A stretch of DNA of 64,000 nucleotides, taken from positions 1-64,000 of the forward strand of contig NZ_JXTE01000048.1 of NCBI RefSeq assembly GCF_000972385.1. The letters run 5' to 3'. Positions within the stretch are counted from its first letter, which is position 1. Each line of letters begins with the position of its first letter. This document shows positions 8,835-17,605 of this stretch, piece by piece. The stretch is from Streptomyces sp. WM6386. Its GTDB lineage: Bacteria; Actinomycetota; Actinomycetes; Streptomycetales; Streptomycetaceae. Both the position numbers and the translations under genes were made by a program. The notes beneath the pieces are model-generated. The model did no database searches, had not been told where the DNA came from, and saw only the letters and a program-made list of their open reading frames with translations.

Positions 8835-10274
8835 CTAGCTCTCGGCCGTCTCCTTACGGGTGTGGAGCTGGCGTGCCACCTCGGCGATCGAGCCCGAAAG
8901 AGACGGGTACACGGTGAAGGCGTTCGCGATCTGCTCGACGGTCAGGTTGTTGTCGACCGCGATCGAGATCGGATGGATCAGTTCCGAGGCGCGCGGCGAC
9001 ACGACCACACCGCCGACGACGATGCCCGTGCCGGGACGGCAGAAGATCTTGACGAAGCCGTCGCGGATGCCCTGCATCTTGGCGCGCGGGTTGCGCAGCA
9101 GCGGGAGCTTGACGACGCGGGCGTCGATCTTGCCCCCGTCCACGTCCGCCTGCGTGTAGCCGACCGTGGCGATCTCGGGGTCGGTGAAGACGTTGGAGGA
9201 GACCGTCTTGAGGTTGAGGGGGGCCACCGCGTCGCCGAGGAAGTGGTACATGGCGATACGGCCCTGCATGGCGGCCACGGACGCGAGGGCGAAGACACCG
9301 GTCACGTCACCGGCGGCGTACACACCGGGGGCAGTCGTCCTGGACACCTTGTCGGTCCAGATGTGCCCCGACTCTCGCACCTTGACGCCTGCCTCCTCCA
9401 GACCGAGGCCCGCGCTGTTGGGGATGGCGCCGACGGCCATGAGGCAGTGGGAGCCGGTGATGACGCGGCCGTCGGAGAGGGTGACCTCGACCCGGTCGCC
9501 GACCCGCTTGGCGGCGGCGGCGCGGGAGCGGGCCATGACGTTCATGCCGCGGCGCCGGAAGACGTCCTCCAGCACGGCGGCTGCGTCCGGGTCCTCGCCG
9601 GGGAGGACCCGGTCACGGGACGAGACGAGGGTGACCTTGGACCCGAGGGCCTGGTAGGCACCCGCGAACTCGGCGCCCGTCACACCCGAACCGACCACGA
9701 TGAGCTCTTCCGGCAGCTCGGTGAGGTCGTACACCTGCGTCCAGTTGAAGATGCGCTCGCCGTCGGGCTGGGCGTCGGGCACCTCGCGGGGGTGGCCGCC
9801 GGTCGCGAGGAGGACGGCGTCGGCGGTGAGGGTCTCCTCGGTGCCGTCGGCGGCGGTGACGACGACCTTGCGGGACCCGTCGAGGGACTGCATGCCGTCC
9901 AGCCGGCCGCGGCCGCGCAGCACGCGGGCGCCGGCGCGGGTGACGGAGGCGGTGATGTCGTGGGACTGCGCGAGCGCGAGCCGCTTCACACGACGGTTGA
10001 CCTTCCCGAGGTCCACGCCGACCACACGGGCGGCCTGCTCCAGGGGTGGGGTGTCGTCGGCGACGATGATGCCGAGCTCTTCGTACGACGAGTCGAAGGT
10101 GGTCATCACCTCGGCCGTGGCGATAAGAGTCTTCGACGGCACGCAGTCGGTCAGCACCGACGCTCCGCCCAGACCGTCGCAGTCGACGACGGTCACCTCC
10201 GCGCCGAGCTGCGCTGCTACCAGCGCCGCTTCGTATCCGCCGGGTCCGCCACCGATGATCACGATCCGAGTCAC
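8835..10274 (-). CDS. lpdA: LpdA-type NAD(P)H-quinone dehydrogenase (lipoamide dehydrogenase-like flavoprotein)
   Basis: This 479-residue FAD/NAD-linked flavoprotein has the N-terminal FAD motif IVIIGGGPGGYEAALVAAQLGAEV. It also has an NAD-binding motif, IVVGSGVTGAEFAGAYQALGS, and the C-terminal dimerisation domain. In true lipoamide dehydrogenases the redox disulfide reads CxNxGCxPSK. Here the stretch is GGASVLTDCVPSK, so the first cysteine is replaced and only one remains. That matches LpdA (Rv3303c-type) proteins, known as NAD(P)H:quinone reductases rather than lipoamide dehydrogenases. The C-terminal active-site His-Glu pair of lipoamide dehydrogenases is also not evident (HPISIAVDNNLT). 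The protein is probably soluble and acts in quinone detoxification or redox balance. Confidence 0.88.
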   Translation of the reverse strand: MTRIVIIGGGPGGYEAALVAAQLGAEVTVVDCDGLGGASVLTDCVPSKTLIATAEVMTTFDSSYEELGIIVADDTPPLEQAARVVGVDLGKVNRRVKRLALAQSHDITASVTRAGARVLRGRGRLDGMQSLDGSRKVVVTAADGTEETLTADAVLLATGGHPREVPDAQPDGERIFNWTQVYDLTELPEELIVVGSGVTGAEFAGAYQALGSKVTLVSSRDRVLPGEDPDAAAVLEDVFRRRGMNVMARSRAAAAKRVGDRVEVTLSDGRVITGSHCLMAVGAIPNSAGLGLEEAGVKVRESGHIWTDKVSRTTAPGVYAAGDVTGVFALASVAAMQGRIAMYHFLGDAVAPLNLKTVSSNVFTDPEIATVGYTQADVDGGKIDARVVKLPLLRNPRAKMQGIRDGFVKIFCRPGTGIVVGGVVVSPRASELIHPISIAVDNNLTVEQIANAFTVYPSLSGSIAEVARQLHTRKETAES

Positions 10275-10389
10275 GTACGTAATTGTCCCGCACTCTCCAA
10301 GGTGCTACTGCCCGGGGGCCACGGGACGGGCCATCTTGTTACCTACGGGACAGGCGGGTCGGCCGTTTCGACTGCCGTACCCTCTCCCC

Positions 10390-10827
10390 ATGTCGCTCTA
10401 CGCCGCGTACGCCGGCAACCTCGACGCGCGGCTGATGACGCGCCGCGCACCGCACTCGCCGATGCGCGCGACCGGCTGGCTGAACGGATGGCGGCTGACC
10501 TTCGGCGGCGAGCAGATGGGCTGGGAGGGCGCGCTCGCGACGCTCGTCGAGGACCCCGAGTCGCAGGTCTTCGTCGCGTTGTACGACATCGCGCCGCCGG
10601 ACGAGGACTCGATGGACCGCTGGGAGGGTGTCGGCCTCGGCATCTACCGCCGGATGCGGGTGCGGGTGCACACCCTGGAGACCGAGGAGTCGGCGTGGCT
10701 GTACGTCCTCGACGCGTACGAGGGGGGCCTGCCGTCGGCGCGCTACCTCGGCGAGATCGCGGACGCGGCGGAATCGGCGGGGGCGCCGCACGACTATGTG
10801 ATGGAACTCCGCAAGCGCCCCTGCTAG
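10390..10827 (+). CDS. Gamma-glutamylcyclotransferase-fold protein
   Basis: This 145-residue protein starts at ATG 10390 (SLYAAYAGNLDARLMTRRAPHSPM). The start resembles the GGCT-like fold motif YFAYGSNL, but YGSNL reads YAGNL here. The predicted acid appears in the region ALYDIAPPDEDSMDRWEGVG, and YVLDAYEGGLPSARYLGEI closes the barrel. The family cyclises gamma-glutamyl amino acids or peptides to 5-oxoproline, or acts on related isopeptides. The substrate cannot be read from sequence. It stands alone between lpdA (divergent) and PNP. Confidence 0.8.
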   Translation: MSLYAAYAGNLDARLMTRRAPHSPMRATGWLNGWRLTFGGEQMGWEGALATLVEDPESQVFVALYDIAPPDEDSMDRWEGVGLGIYRRMRVRVHTLETEESAWLYVLDAYEGGLPSARYLGEIADAAESAGAPHDYVMELRKRPC

Positions 10828-10901
10828 CTCGCGCGCCCCGTCTTCGCCGGACTTCGTTGGAAACGACAAGACAACGATCGTCAACCCGTTCGCTCTGTCA
10901 T

Positions 10902-10913
10902 CTACGCGCGTAG
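10902..10913. promoter_or_regulatory. Nucleoside-regulon palindrome CTACGCGCGTAG (PNP copy)
   Basis: A perfect 12-bp palindrome ends 25 bases before the PNP start and abuts its ribosome-binding site (AGGAAGGAAG). Identical copies stand before deoC (17581) and add (46800). The PNP and add copies share the longer string ATCTACGCGCGTAGGA. The location overlaps the expected transcription start, which suits a repressor operator. Confidence 0.82.
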
Positions 10914-10938
10914 GAAGGAAGAGGCTACGCTCATCCGC

Positions 10939-11763
10939 GTGAACGCATCTCTTCTTCCGGACGACATCCAGGGCGACCCGCACGCCGCCGCCGACGCCGC
11001 CGCCGCGCGCCTGCGCGAACTGACCGGCGCCGAGACCCACGACGTCGCCCTCGTGATGGGCTCCGGCTGGGCTCCGGCCGTGGACGCGCTCGGCGTTCCC
11101 GACGCCGAGTTCCAGGTCACCGAGCTGCCCGGGTTCCCGCCGCCGGCGGTCGAGGGCCACGGCGGCAAGATCCGCTCGTACAAGATCGGCGAGAAGCGGG
11201 CCCTGGTCTTCCTGGGCCGCACGCACTACTACGAGGGGCGTGGTGTGGCCGCCGTCGCGCACGGCGTCCGTACGGCCGTGGCGGCCGGCTGCAAGACGAT
11301 CGTGCTGACCAACGGCTGCGGTGGGCTGCGCGAGGGCATGCGTCCCGGGCAGCCGGTGCTGATCAGCGACCACATCAACCTCACGGCGACGTCTCCCATC
11401 ATCGGCGCGAACTTCGTGGACCTGACGGATCTGTACTCCCCCCGGCTGCGTGCGCTGTGCAAGGAGATCGACCCCACGCTGGAGGAGGGTGTCTACGCCC
11501 AGTTCCCCGGCCCGCACTACGAGACGCCGGCCGAGATTCGGATGGCCCGTGTCATCGGTGCGGACCTGGTGGGTATGTCGACGGTCCTCGAGGCCATCGC
11601 CGCGCGCGAGGCGGGGGCGGAGGTGCTGGGTATCTCCCTGGTGACCAACCTCGCCGCGGGGATGACGGGCGAGCCGCTGAACCACGAGGAGGTCCTCCAG
11701 GCGGGCCGTGACTCGGCGACTCAGATGGGCGCGCTGCTGGGCCAGGTGCTGAGCCGGCTGTAG
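10939..11763 (+). CDS. Purine nucleoside phosphorylase
   Basis: This 274-residue protein starts at GTG 10939. It is a trimeric-type (PNP/MTAP family) purine nucleoside phosphorylase. Recognisable blocks are [17 protein letters not shown] (phosphate loop), [59 protein letters not shown] and the specificity loop [19 protein letters not shown]. It phosphorolyses (deoxy)inosine and guanosine to base plus (deoxy)ribose-1-phosphate. The reaction joins adenosine deaminase, DeoC, DeoA and Cdd, all encoded in this window. The palindrome immediately upstream is shared with deoC and add. Confidence 0.93.
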   Translation: MNASLLPDDIQGDPHAAADAAAARLRELTGAETHDVALVMGSGWAPAVDALGVPDAEFQVTELPGFPPPAVEGHGGKIRSYKIGEKRALVFLGRTHYYEGRGVAAVAHGVRTAVAAGCKTIVLTNGCGGLREGMRPGQPVLISDHINLTATSPIIGANFVDLTDLYSPRLRALCKEIDPTLEEGVYAQFPGPHYETPAEIRMARVIGADLVGMSTVLEAIAAREAGAEVLGISLVTNLAAGMTGEPLNHEEVLQAGRDSATQMGALLGQVLSRL

Positions 11764-11779
11764 CCGACGGGGACTTTCC

Positions 11780-11967
11780 TCGCCCCCGCCGCCCTTACCC
11801 GTCCCGTCCCTGGGGGCTGCGCCCCCAGACCCCCACGACCGGCGTCAGTGAATCCAGCCCCTCCGGCGTTTGGGGAGCGGGGGTCCAGGGGGCAGCGCCC
11901 CCTGGGAGCGGGGTCGAAGGGGCGGCAGCCCCTGGGGATGGGAACGGGTAAGGGCGGCGGGGGCGAA
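11780..11967. repeat. Inverted pair of a second dispersed GC-rich element
   Basis: The left arm (about 11780-11835) contains GCCGCCCTTACCCGTCCC and GGGGGCTGCGCCCCC. The right arm (about 11909-11967) is its inverse, with GGGATGGGAACGGGTAAGG and GGCGGCAGCCCC. Together they form a large imperfect palindrome between PNP and the phosphohexomutase gene. A single copy of the same element lies at about 56994-57085. It probably folds into a large hairpin at the end of the PNP transcript. Confidence 0.85.
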
Positions 11968-12025
11968 AACCCACCCCACGCGCGCCCCCACTCACCCGCA
12001 CACCGACACGAGAGGTTGACCCGAC

Positions 12026-13657
12026 GTGCACGACGATCTCATCGCACGAGCCACCGCATGGCTGGCCGAGGACCCCGACACGGAGACCCGTGACGAGCTC
12101 GCCAAGCTCATCGAGGCCGGAGACGTCACCGAACTCGCCGCGCGCTTCAGCGGCACCCTCCAGTTCGGCACGGCGGGCCTCAGGGGAGAGCTCGGCGCCG
12201 GACCGATGCGTATGAACCGCAGTGTGGTCATCCGCGCCGCCGCCGGTCTCGCCGCGTACCTCAAGGGGAAGGGCCGGACGGACGGCCTCGTCGTCGTCGG
12301 CTACGACGCCCGCCACAAGTCCGCCGACTTCGCCCGCGACACCGCGGCCGTGATGACCGGCGCCGGACTCAGGGCCGCCGTCCTCCCCCACCCCCTCCCC
12401 ACCCCCGTCCTGGCGTACGCCATAAGGCACCTCGGCGCGGTCGCCGGCGTGGAGGTCACCGCCAGCCACAACCCGCCCCGCGACAACGGCTACAAGGTCT
12501 ACCTCGGCGACGGTTCGCAGATCGTGCCCCCGGCCGACGCGGAGATCGCCGCCGAGATCGACGCCGTACGGTCCCTGGGCGACGTCCCGCGCCCGGACGC
12601 CGGCTGGGAGATCCTCGACGGCGCCGTCCTCGACGCCTACCTGGCCCGCACGGACGCCGTCCTGGCGGAAGGCTCCCCCCGTACCGCCCGCACCGTCTAC
12701 ACGGCGATGCACGGCGTCGGAAAGGACGTCCTCCTCGCCGCCTTCGCCCGCGCCGGCTTCCCGGAGCCGGTGCTCGTCGCCGAGCAGGCCGAGCCCGACC
12801 CGGACTTCCCGACCGTCGCCTTCCCCAACCCGGAAGAGCCCGGCGCGATGGACCTCGCCTTCGCCAGGGCCCGCGAGACGGACCCCGACCTGATCATCGC
12901 CAACGACCCGGACGCCGACCGCTGCGCCGTGGCCGTCAAGGAGAGCGGCGAGTGGCGGATGCTGCGCGGTGACGAGGTCGGCGCGCTCCTCGCCGCGCAC
13001 CTCGTCCGACGCGGCGCGCAGGGGACCTTCGCCGAGTCCATCGTCTCCTCCTCCCTCCTCGGCCGGATCGCCGAGAAGGCGAACCTCCCCTACGAGGAGA
13101 CCCTCACCGGCTTCAAGTGGATCGCCCGTGTCGAGGGCCTGCGCTACGGCTACGAGGAGGCCCTCGGCTACTGCGTCGACCCCGACGGCGTACGGGACAA
13201 GGACGGCATCACCGCCGCCCTCCTGATCACCGAGCTGGCGTCCGAGCTCAAGGAGCAGGGGCGCACGCTGCTCGATCTCCTCGACGACCTCGCCGTGGAG
13301 CACGGTCTGCACGCCACTGACCAGCTGGCGGTCCGCGTCGAGGACCTGTCGGTCATCGCCGACGCCATGCGGCGTCTGCGCGAGCAGCCGCCGACCGAGC
13401 TGGCCGGCCTGGCGATCACCAAGGCCGAGGACCTCACGAAGGGCACCGACAAGCTGCCGCCCACCGACGGTCTGCGGTACATCCTCGACGGCGCCCGCGT
13501 CATCGTCCGGCCCAGCGGCACCGAGCCCAAGCTCAAGTGCTACCTGGAGGTCGTCGTCCCGGTCGCCGCCCACGCCGATCTGCCCACGGCCCACGCGAAG
13601 GCGACGGACCTGCTGACGACGATCAAGCGGGACCTGTCGGCCGCGGCCGGCATCTGA
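12026..13657 (+). CDS. manB: Phosphohexomutase (phosphoglucomutase/phosphomannomutase family)
   Basis: This 543-residue protein starts at GTG 12026. It has the four-domain alpha-D-phosphohexomutase architecture. The catalytic phosphoserine loop is VTASHNPPRDNGYKVY, the Mg2+ loop is NDPDADRCAVAV, the sugar-binding loop is GYEEALGYCVDP and the C-terminal phosphate-binding loop is RPSGTEPKLKCY. The early GTAGLRGELGAGPMRMN motif marks the long subfamily that also includes phosphopentomutases/PGM2-like enzymes. Given PNP just upstream, interconversion of (deoxy)ribose-1- and 5-phosphate is a reasonable alternative to glucose/mannose phosphate. The specificity is not decided by sequence alone. Confidence 0.88.
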   Translation: MHDDLIARATAWLAEDPDTETRDELAKLIEAGDVTELAARFSGTLQFGTAGLRGELGAGPMRMNRSVVIRAAAGLAAYLKGKGRTDGLVVVGYDARHKSADFARDTAAVMTGAGLRAAVLPHPLPTPVLAYAIRHLGAVAGVEVTASHNPPRDNGYKVYLGDGSQIVPPADAEIAAEIDAVRSLGDVPRPDAGWEILDGAVLDAYLARTDAVLAEGSPRTARTVYTAMHGVGKDVLLAAFARAGFPEPVLVAEQAEPDPDFPTVAFPNPEEPGAMDLAFARARETDPDLIIANDPDADRCAVAVKESGEWRMLRGDEVGALLAAHLVRRGAQGTFAESIVSSSLLGRIAEKANLPYEETLTGFKWIARVEGLRYGYEEALGYCVDPDGVRDKDGITAALLITELASELKEQGRTLLDLLDDLAVEHGLHATDQLAVRVEDLSVIADAMRRLREQPPTELAGLAITKAEDLTKGTDKLPPTDGLRYILDGARVIVRPSGTEPKLKCYLEVVVPVAAHADLPTAHAKATDLLTTIKRDLSAAAGI

Positions 13658-13660
13658 CCC

Positions 13661-13702
13661 ACCCGTTGGGCTGCCCTCACCGACGGGGGCATCCCAACGG
13701 GT
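13661..13702. terminator. Hairpin terminator after the phosphohexomutase gene
   Basis: ACCCGTTGGG (13661-13670) and CCCAACGGGT (13693-13702) are perfect complements, with an inner TGCCC/GGGCA stem. The hairpin starts four bases after the stop codon. There is no T-run, as is common for Streptomyces terminators. Confidence 0.85.
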
Positions 13703-13800
13703 GATTTCACCGCGCCGGTTGTCGCGCGCTCCACGCCTCGGCGCCCACCCCGGGAAACGGTTGACGGGTATCCCGTCCGCCGAGCCCCGGAGCCGCCCCC

Positions 13801-14982
13801 GTGTCCTCGACCGCCCCCGAAACCGCCCCGGGCGGCAGCGTCCCGGGCAGCCGGCGACCCGAGACCACGCCCCGCCCGCGCCCCGCCGTGCACGCCCTGC
13901 GCCGCGCGGCCCCGGCCCTCGGCGCCTTCGTCGCCGTACGGCTCGCGGGCCTGCTGTTCCTCGCGCTGTGGGCCCATCACCAGGACCACGGTCTGTGGCC
14001 GATCCTGGCGCGGCAGTGGGACGCGAAGTGGTACCTCGGCATCGCCGACCACGGCTACGCCCGGGAGGTCGGCACCGAGGGAAGCAACCTGGCGTTCTTC
14101 CCGCTCTACCCGGTCCTGCTCAAGGCGGTCGCGGCCGTCACCCCGGGCACCCGTGCCACCACCGGTCTGTGCCTCGCCGTCGCCGCGTCCTTCGTCGCGG
14201 CCTGGGGGGTGTTCGCGGTGGGCGACCGGCTGTACGGCTGCCGGGTCGGGTTCCTGGCCACCGTGCTGTGGGCCGCGTTCCCGGTCGGCCTGGTGCAGTG
14301 GATGGGCTACACCGAGTCCCTGTTCACCGCGTGCGCGGCCTGGTCGCTGTACGCGGTGCTCTCCCGCCGCTGGCTGTGGGCGGGCACGCTGGCCGTGCTC
14401 GCGGGTCTGACCCGGCCGACCGGTGTCGCGCTGGCGGCCGCGGTCACCGTGACGGCCCTGCTGTCCCTGCGCCGCGGCTTCTCCGTGCGCGCGCTCACGG
14501 CCGCTCTCCTGGCCCCGCTCGGCTGGTGCGGGTACCTCGCCTGGGTGGGGCTGCGGGTGGGCCGCTGGGACGGCTATTTCGCCGAACAGCGGGTGTGGAG
14601 CAACGAGATGGACGGGGGCCGGCGGACCCTGCGGGAGATCCGCCAACTGCTGGTGCGGGACTCGACGCCGCATCTGTTCCTGGTGCTGGTGACGCTGGTG
14701 CTGATCGCCTCGGTGGCGCTGTTCGCGCTGTCGGCGCGCGACCGCCAGCCGCTGTCCCTGCTGGTCTTCACGGGCGTGACGCTGCTCATCGTCCTGACCA
14801 GCGGCGGCGTCTACTTCCCGCGCGCCCGCTACCTCCTGCCGGCCTTCCCGCTCCTGCTGCCGCTGGCCCTGCGGCTCTCCCACGCCGCCCGTCGCCACCG
14901 CGTCCTCGTGCTGACCGCGGCGGTGGCGGGCTCGGTGTACTGGGGCGCGTACATGGCCCTGGTGTGGCCGGGGGCGCCGTGA
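13801..14982 (+). CDS. Mannosyltransferase-like polytopic membrane glycosyltransferase
   Basis: This 393-residue protein starts at GTG 13801. After a Pro/Arg-rich N terminus come about ten hydrophobic segments. The motif RQWDAKWYLGIADHGYA, with acidic residues between the first two helices, is typical of GT-C glycosyltransferases related to eukaryotic PIG-V mannosyltransferase. The motif YTESLFTACAAWSLYAVL supports the same family. Such proteins transfer sugars from polyprenyl-phosphate donors on the outer face of the membrane. The acceptor is unknown. It is a single-gene unit convergent with the next membrane-protein gene. Confidence 0.8.
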   Translation: MSSTAPETAPGGSVPGSRRPETTPRPRPAVHALRRAAPALGAFVAVRLAGLLFLALWAHHQDHGLWPILARQWDAKWYLGIADHGYAREVGTEGSNLAFFPLYPVLLKAVAAVTPGTRATTGLCLAVAASFVAAWGVFAVGDRLYGCRVGFLATVLWAAFPVGLVQWMGYTESLFTACAAWSLYAVLSRRWLWAGTLAVLAGLTRPTGVALAAAVTVTALLSLRRGFSVRALTAALLAPLGWCGYLAWVGLRVGRWDGYFAEQRVWSNEMDGGRRTLREIRQLLVRDSTPHLFLVLVTLVLIASVALFALSARDRQPLSLLVFTGVTLLIVLTSGGVYFPRARYLLPAFPLLLPLALRLSHAARRHRVLVLTAAVAGSVYWGAYMALVWPGAP

Positions 14983-15015
14983 CACCCCGCGGCGGCGGCC
15001 GGAGCGGCCCGCCCG

Positions 15016-16680
15016 TTACGGCAGCAGCACCAGGGCCGCCGTGAAGAGCGCCGCCTGGACGAGGGCGAGCGGCCACAGCGGGCGGCCCCGCTCCCGTTCG
15101 GTCGCCGAGACGGTCGGCCGCAGCGCGGGGTCCTCCCACATCGCGGTGATCTCGGCGGCGGTGCGTTCGTAGGGGTGGATCCAGCCCCGCCGCAGCTCCA
15201 GCTTCGGCCAGCGGACGCCCTGCATCGTCCAGGTGGGGAAGCCGGCACCGCGGCTGTCGATCTTCAGCTCGGCGCCCTTGCAGCGGACGACGCGGATGTC
15301 GTCCCAGGCGATGTGGCGGACGCGGCGGAGCCCGTTGAACCAGAGGCCCTCGCGGTCGGCGGTGACGGTCCAGCCGAGCCGCTCGGACAGCAGCAGGGCG
15401 CCGCCCAGGGCCACGCTGCCGACGAGGACGTAGCGCCAGAACCAGCCGGACTCGTCCAGGGCGATCGGGACGAACCACAGGATCACCACCACGGCGATGA
15501 TCCGGTCCGTCCACCCCGCGCGCCACCGTCGCACGGTTCCCGGGCCGGGCTGGGCGACGGCCGCCTCTGCGGCCTGCCGGCCCAGTTCCCGGTACGCCGC
15601 CTTACGGGTTCCCGCCCGCTTCTCGCCCACGACGCGGCCGCGTCCGAACCGGTCCGACAACGGCCGTACGGGCCCTTGCGACCGCTCGATCAGCGGCGGC
15701 TCACCGGGCTCCTCGTCGGCGCTGACGAGGAGGAGCTCGGCGCCGTCGTACGGCGTGCCGTACAGGACGGCCTCGCGCAGGGGGCCGGGCTCCTCGTCGT
15801 CGATCCGGTCGAGGGCCTCCCGCATCTCCGCCTCGGCCGCCTCCTCGTCGAAGCCGTCGTCGTCCGCTTCCTCGAAGAAGGGCTCGTCCTCGTCGTCCGG
15901 CTCCGACACCGAGACGGTGAACAGGGGGCGCAGCGCGCCCAGGTCGTCGGCCGCGTAGACCTCGGTGTCCACGTCGGCGTTCTCCCGTACGAGCACGCGC
16001 AGGACGGGGGCGGGTGCGCCGCGCAGGACGGCGGCGCGGCGGCGGCCGAGGAGGCCGGAGAGGACGGCGGTGAGGCCGAGCCCGATCACGTAGAGGCCGG
16101 TCGCCGCATGCACGTGGCCGTCTCCGAGCCCGAACGCCGTGAGCCACGCGGCACCGGCCGCCGTCACGGACAGCCCGAACCAGGCGAGGAGCTTGCCCCG
16201 CCGGAACGTCTTGCCCTCGTCCGGCGGAACGGCCGTCGCCCCGCCGGCCGCCGCCAGGGCCGCCGCCCGCTGTCGTCCGCGCGCGACGAGCCGGAGCATG
16301 GCGAGCGCCCAGGCCAGCAGCAGGAACGCGAGCACGGGCAGGGTCACCGGCCACGGCAGTGGCTGCTGGGCGGGGACCAGGAAGAACAGAACCGGCACCG
16401 AGACCCGTACGACCTCGGGCCGTACCGCGAGCCAGATCGCGTGGAGCGCGACGACGGCCGCGGCCCACGGGCTCAGGTCGGTGGCCGGCGCCAGGGCGCC
16501 GGAGCCGAGCAGACCGGCCAGCGCCACCCCGACGAGCACGCCCGTGTCGAGCCGCACCGGCACCCACCGGGCGGGCAGGGCCTGTGTCCACCGCCGTGTC
16601 TGTTCCCCGTCCCAGGGGAGGCAGCCGTCGGGTATCGCGGAGGCGGGCAGCGGCAGGGGCCGCTGGAGGTTCGTGCTCAT
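15016..16680 (-). CDS. Membrane protein with C-terminal PH-like domain
   Basis: This 554-residue protein has an N-terminal set of hydrophobic segments: residues about 47-68, 74-90, 95-110, 118-135 and two more near 175-215. Then comes an acidic linker (EPDDEDEPFFEEADDDGFDEEAAEAEM). A pair of helices near 400-430 follows. The C-terminal module VTADREGLWFNGLRRVRHIAWDDIRVVRCKGAELKIDSRG looks like a bacterial PH domain (bPH type). The function is unknown. The neighbouring leftward gene at 16796 encodes a second, smaller PH-domain membrane protein, so the two may act together. Confidence 0.78.
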   Translation of the reverse strand: MSTNLQRPLPLPASAIPDGCLPWDGEQTRRWTQALPARWVPVRLDTGVLVGVALAGLLGSGALAPATDLSPWAAAVVALHAIWLAVRPEVVRVSVPVLFFLVPAQQPLPWPVTLPVLAFLLLAWALAMLRLVARGRQRAAALAAAGGATAVPPDEGKTFRRGKLLAWFGLSVTAAGAAWLTAFGLGDGHVHAATGLYVIGLGLTAVLSGLLGRRRAAVLRGAPAPVLRVLVRENADVDTEVYAADDLGALRPLFTVSVSEPDDEDEPFFEEADDDGFDEEAAEAEMREALDRIDDEEPGPLREAVLYGTPYDGAELLLVSADEEPGEPPLIERSQGPVRPLSDRFGRGRVVGEKRAGTRKAAYRELGRQAAEAAVAQPGPGTVRRWRAGWTDRIIAVVVILWFVPIALDESGWFWRYVLVGSVALGGALLLSERLGWTVTADREGLWFNGLRRVRHIAWDDIRVVRCKGAELKIDSRGAGFPTWTMQGVRWPKLELRRGWIHPYERTAAEITAMWEDPALRPTVSATERERGRPLWPLALVQAALFTAALVLLP

Positions 16681-16795
16681 CGTCTTCCAGACACTCGGAC
16701 CACAGGTGTGGTTGCGGTCCTCGGGTCCTTGTTCGGGGCGGCACGCCGAGGTGAGGCCACATCATCACCCCGGGACCTGTGGGAGGACAGGCGCC

Positions 16796-17419
16796 TCAGC
16801 CCGTTGCGATCAGGATCACCAGCAGTACTGCCCCGGCGGCCACCGGCGCGAAGATCTCGTACGCCCAGCGCACGGTCACCTCACCCTGCGCGCTCTCCGC
16901 CGTCCCCCGCGTCTCCATGAACTCGCGCAGTTCGTCCATGATCTTGTCGGTCTCGGCCCGGGCCGGCCCGGCGTCGGGGGCGGGCGCGGCCCCACCGCCG
17001 CCGAAGCCGAGCCGCAGCCCGGCGCCGCCGCCGCGCTCGGCGCGCGCGTCCTTGCGCGCCGCCCTCTTGCGGGCGCGCAGCGACACCGGGACGGCCCACA
17101 GCTGGAACTTGTCGCCGGACTCGACGACGACCTCATTGGAGTAACCGGACCGCAGCGCTGCGGCCTGCCCCCAGGGCAGCACGATCACCCGGAACGGGTT
17201 GCGGATGCGCAGGCGGTCCTCGTTGGCGTAGACGGCGGGGCGGACGGTGAAGGCGACGATCAGCGGGACCGCGAGGATCATCGAGGCGAGCGCCAGCCAG
17301 GGGGTGCGGTCCTCGCCCTGGACCAGGGCGTCGATGCCGAGCCAGAGGACGATGGCGAGCAGCAGGGCGCCTCCGGCGATGCCTGCGGGTGAGCGGTAGA
17401 TGCGGTCCTTGGTCGTCAT
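16796..17419 (-). CDS. PH-domain-containing membrane protein
   Basis: This 207-residue protein has two N-terminal hydrophobic helices (residues about 12-30 and 40-58). A bacterial PH domain follows (YANEDRLRIRNPFRVIVLPWGQAAALRSGYSNEVVVESGDKFQLWAVPVSLRARK). Then come a Gly/Ala/Arg linker and a C-terminal hydrophobic anchor (FAPVAAGAVLLVILIA). This is the layout of the bPH_6 group in actinobacteria. The function is not known. It lies 115 bases upstream of the related gene ending at 15016, so the two may be co-transcribed. Confidence 0.8.
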   Translation of the reverse strand: MTTKDRIYRSPAGIAGGALLLAIVLWLGIDALVQGEDRTPWLALASMILAVPLIVAFTVRPAVYANEDRLRIRNPFRVIVLPWGQAAALRSGYSNEVVVESGDKFQLWAVPVSLRARKRAARKDARAERGGGAGLRLGFGGGGAAPAPDAGPARAETDKIMDELREFMETRGTAESAQGEVTVRWAYEIFAPVAAGAVLLVILIATG

Positions 17420-17491
17420 GCGGCGATTGTGCCTCAGTGGTCCGCGTCCTCGCCCTGGGGGACCTTGTGCGTTCGCGGGTGCGGGTGGTCC

Positions 17492-17525
17492 GTGGCTGGT
17501 CGCGCGGTTCCCCGCGCCCCTTCAG
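17492..17525 (-). repeat. Dispersed palindromic element (copy 3), reverse orientation
   Basis: GTGGCTGGTCGCGCGGTTC followed by CCCGCGCCCCTTC is the reverse complement of the element at 2172-2216, with one or two changes. It lies between the divergent PH-protein and deoC genes. Confidence 0.8.
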
Positions 17526-17580
17526 GTGGGACCGGATGCCGCTCGTTCGCAGGAACCGTTTCTTCCGGGGTGTACAGCCG

Positions 17581-17592
17581 CTACGCGCGTAG
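17581..17592. promoter_or_regulatory. Nucleoside-regulon palindrome CTACGCGCGTAG (deoC copy)
   Basis: This is the same perfect 12-bp palindrome as before PNP and add. It ends 13 bases before GTG 17606 (19 before ATG 17612), so it would cover the transcription start or leader of deoC. Confidence 0.82.
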
Positions 17593-17605
17593 ATATGCTC
17601 GGCTG

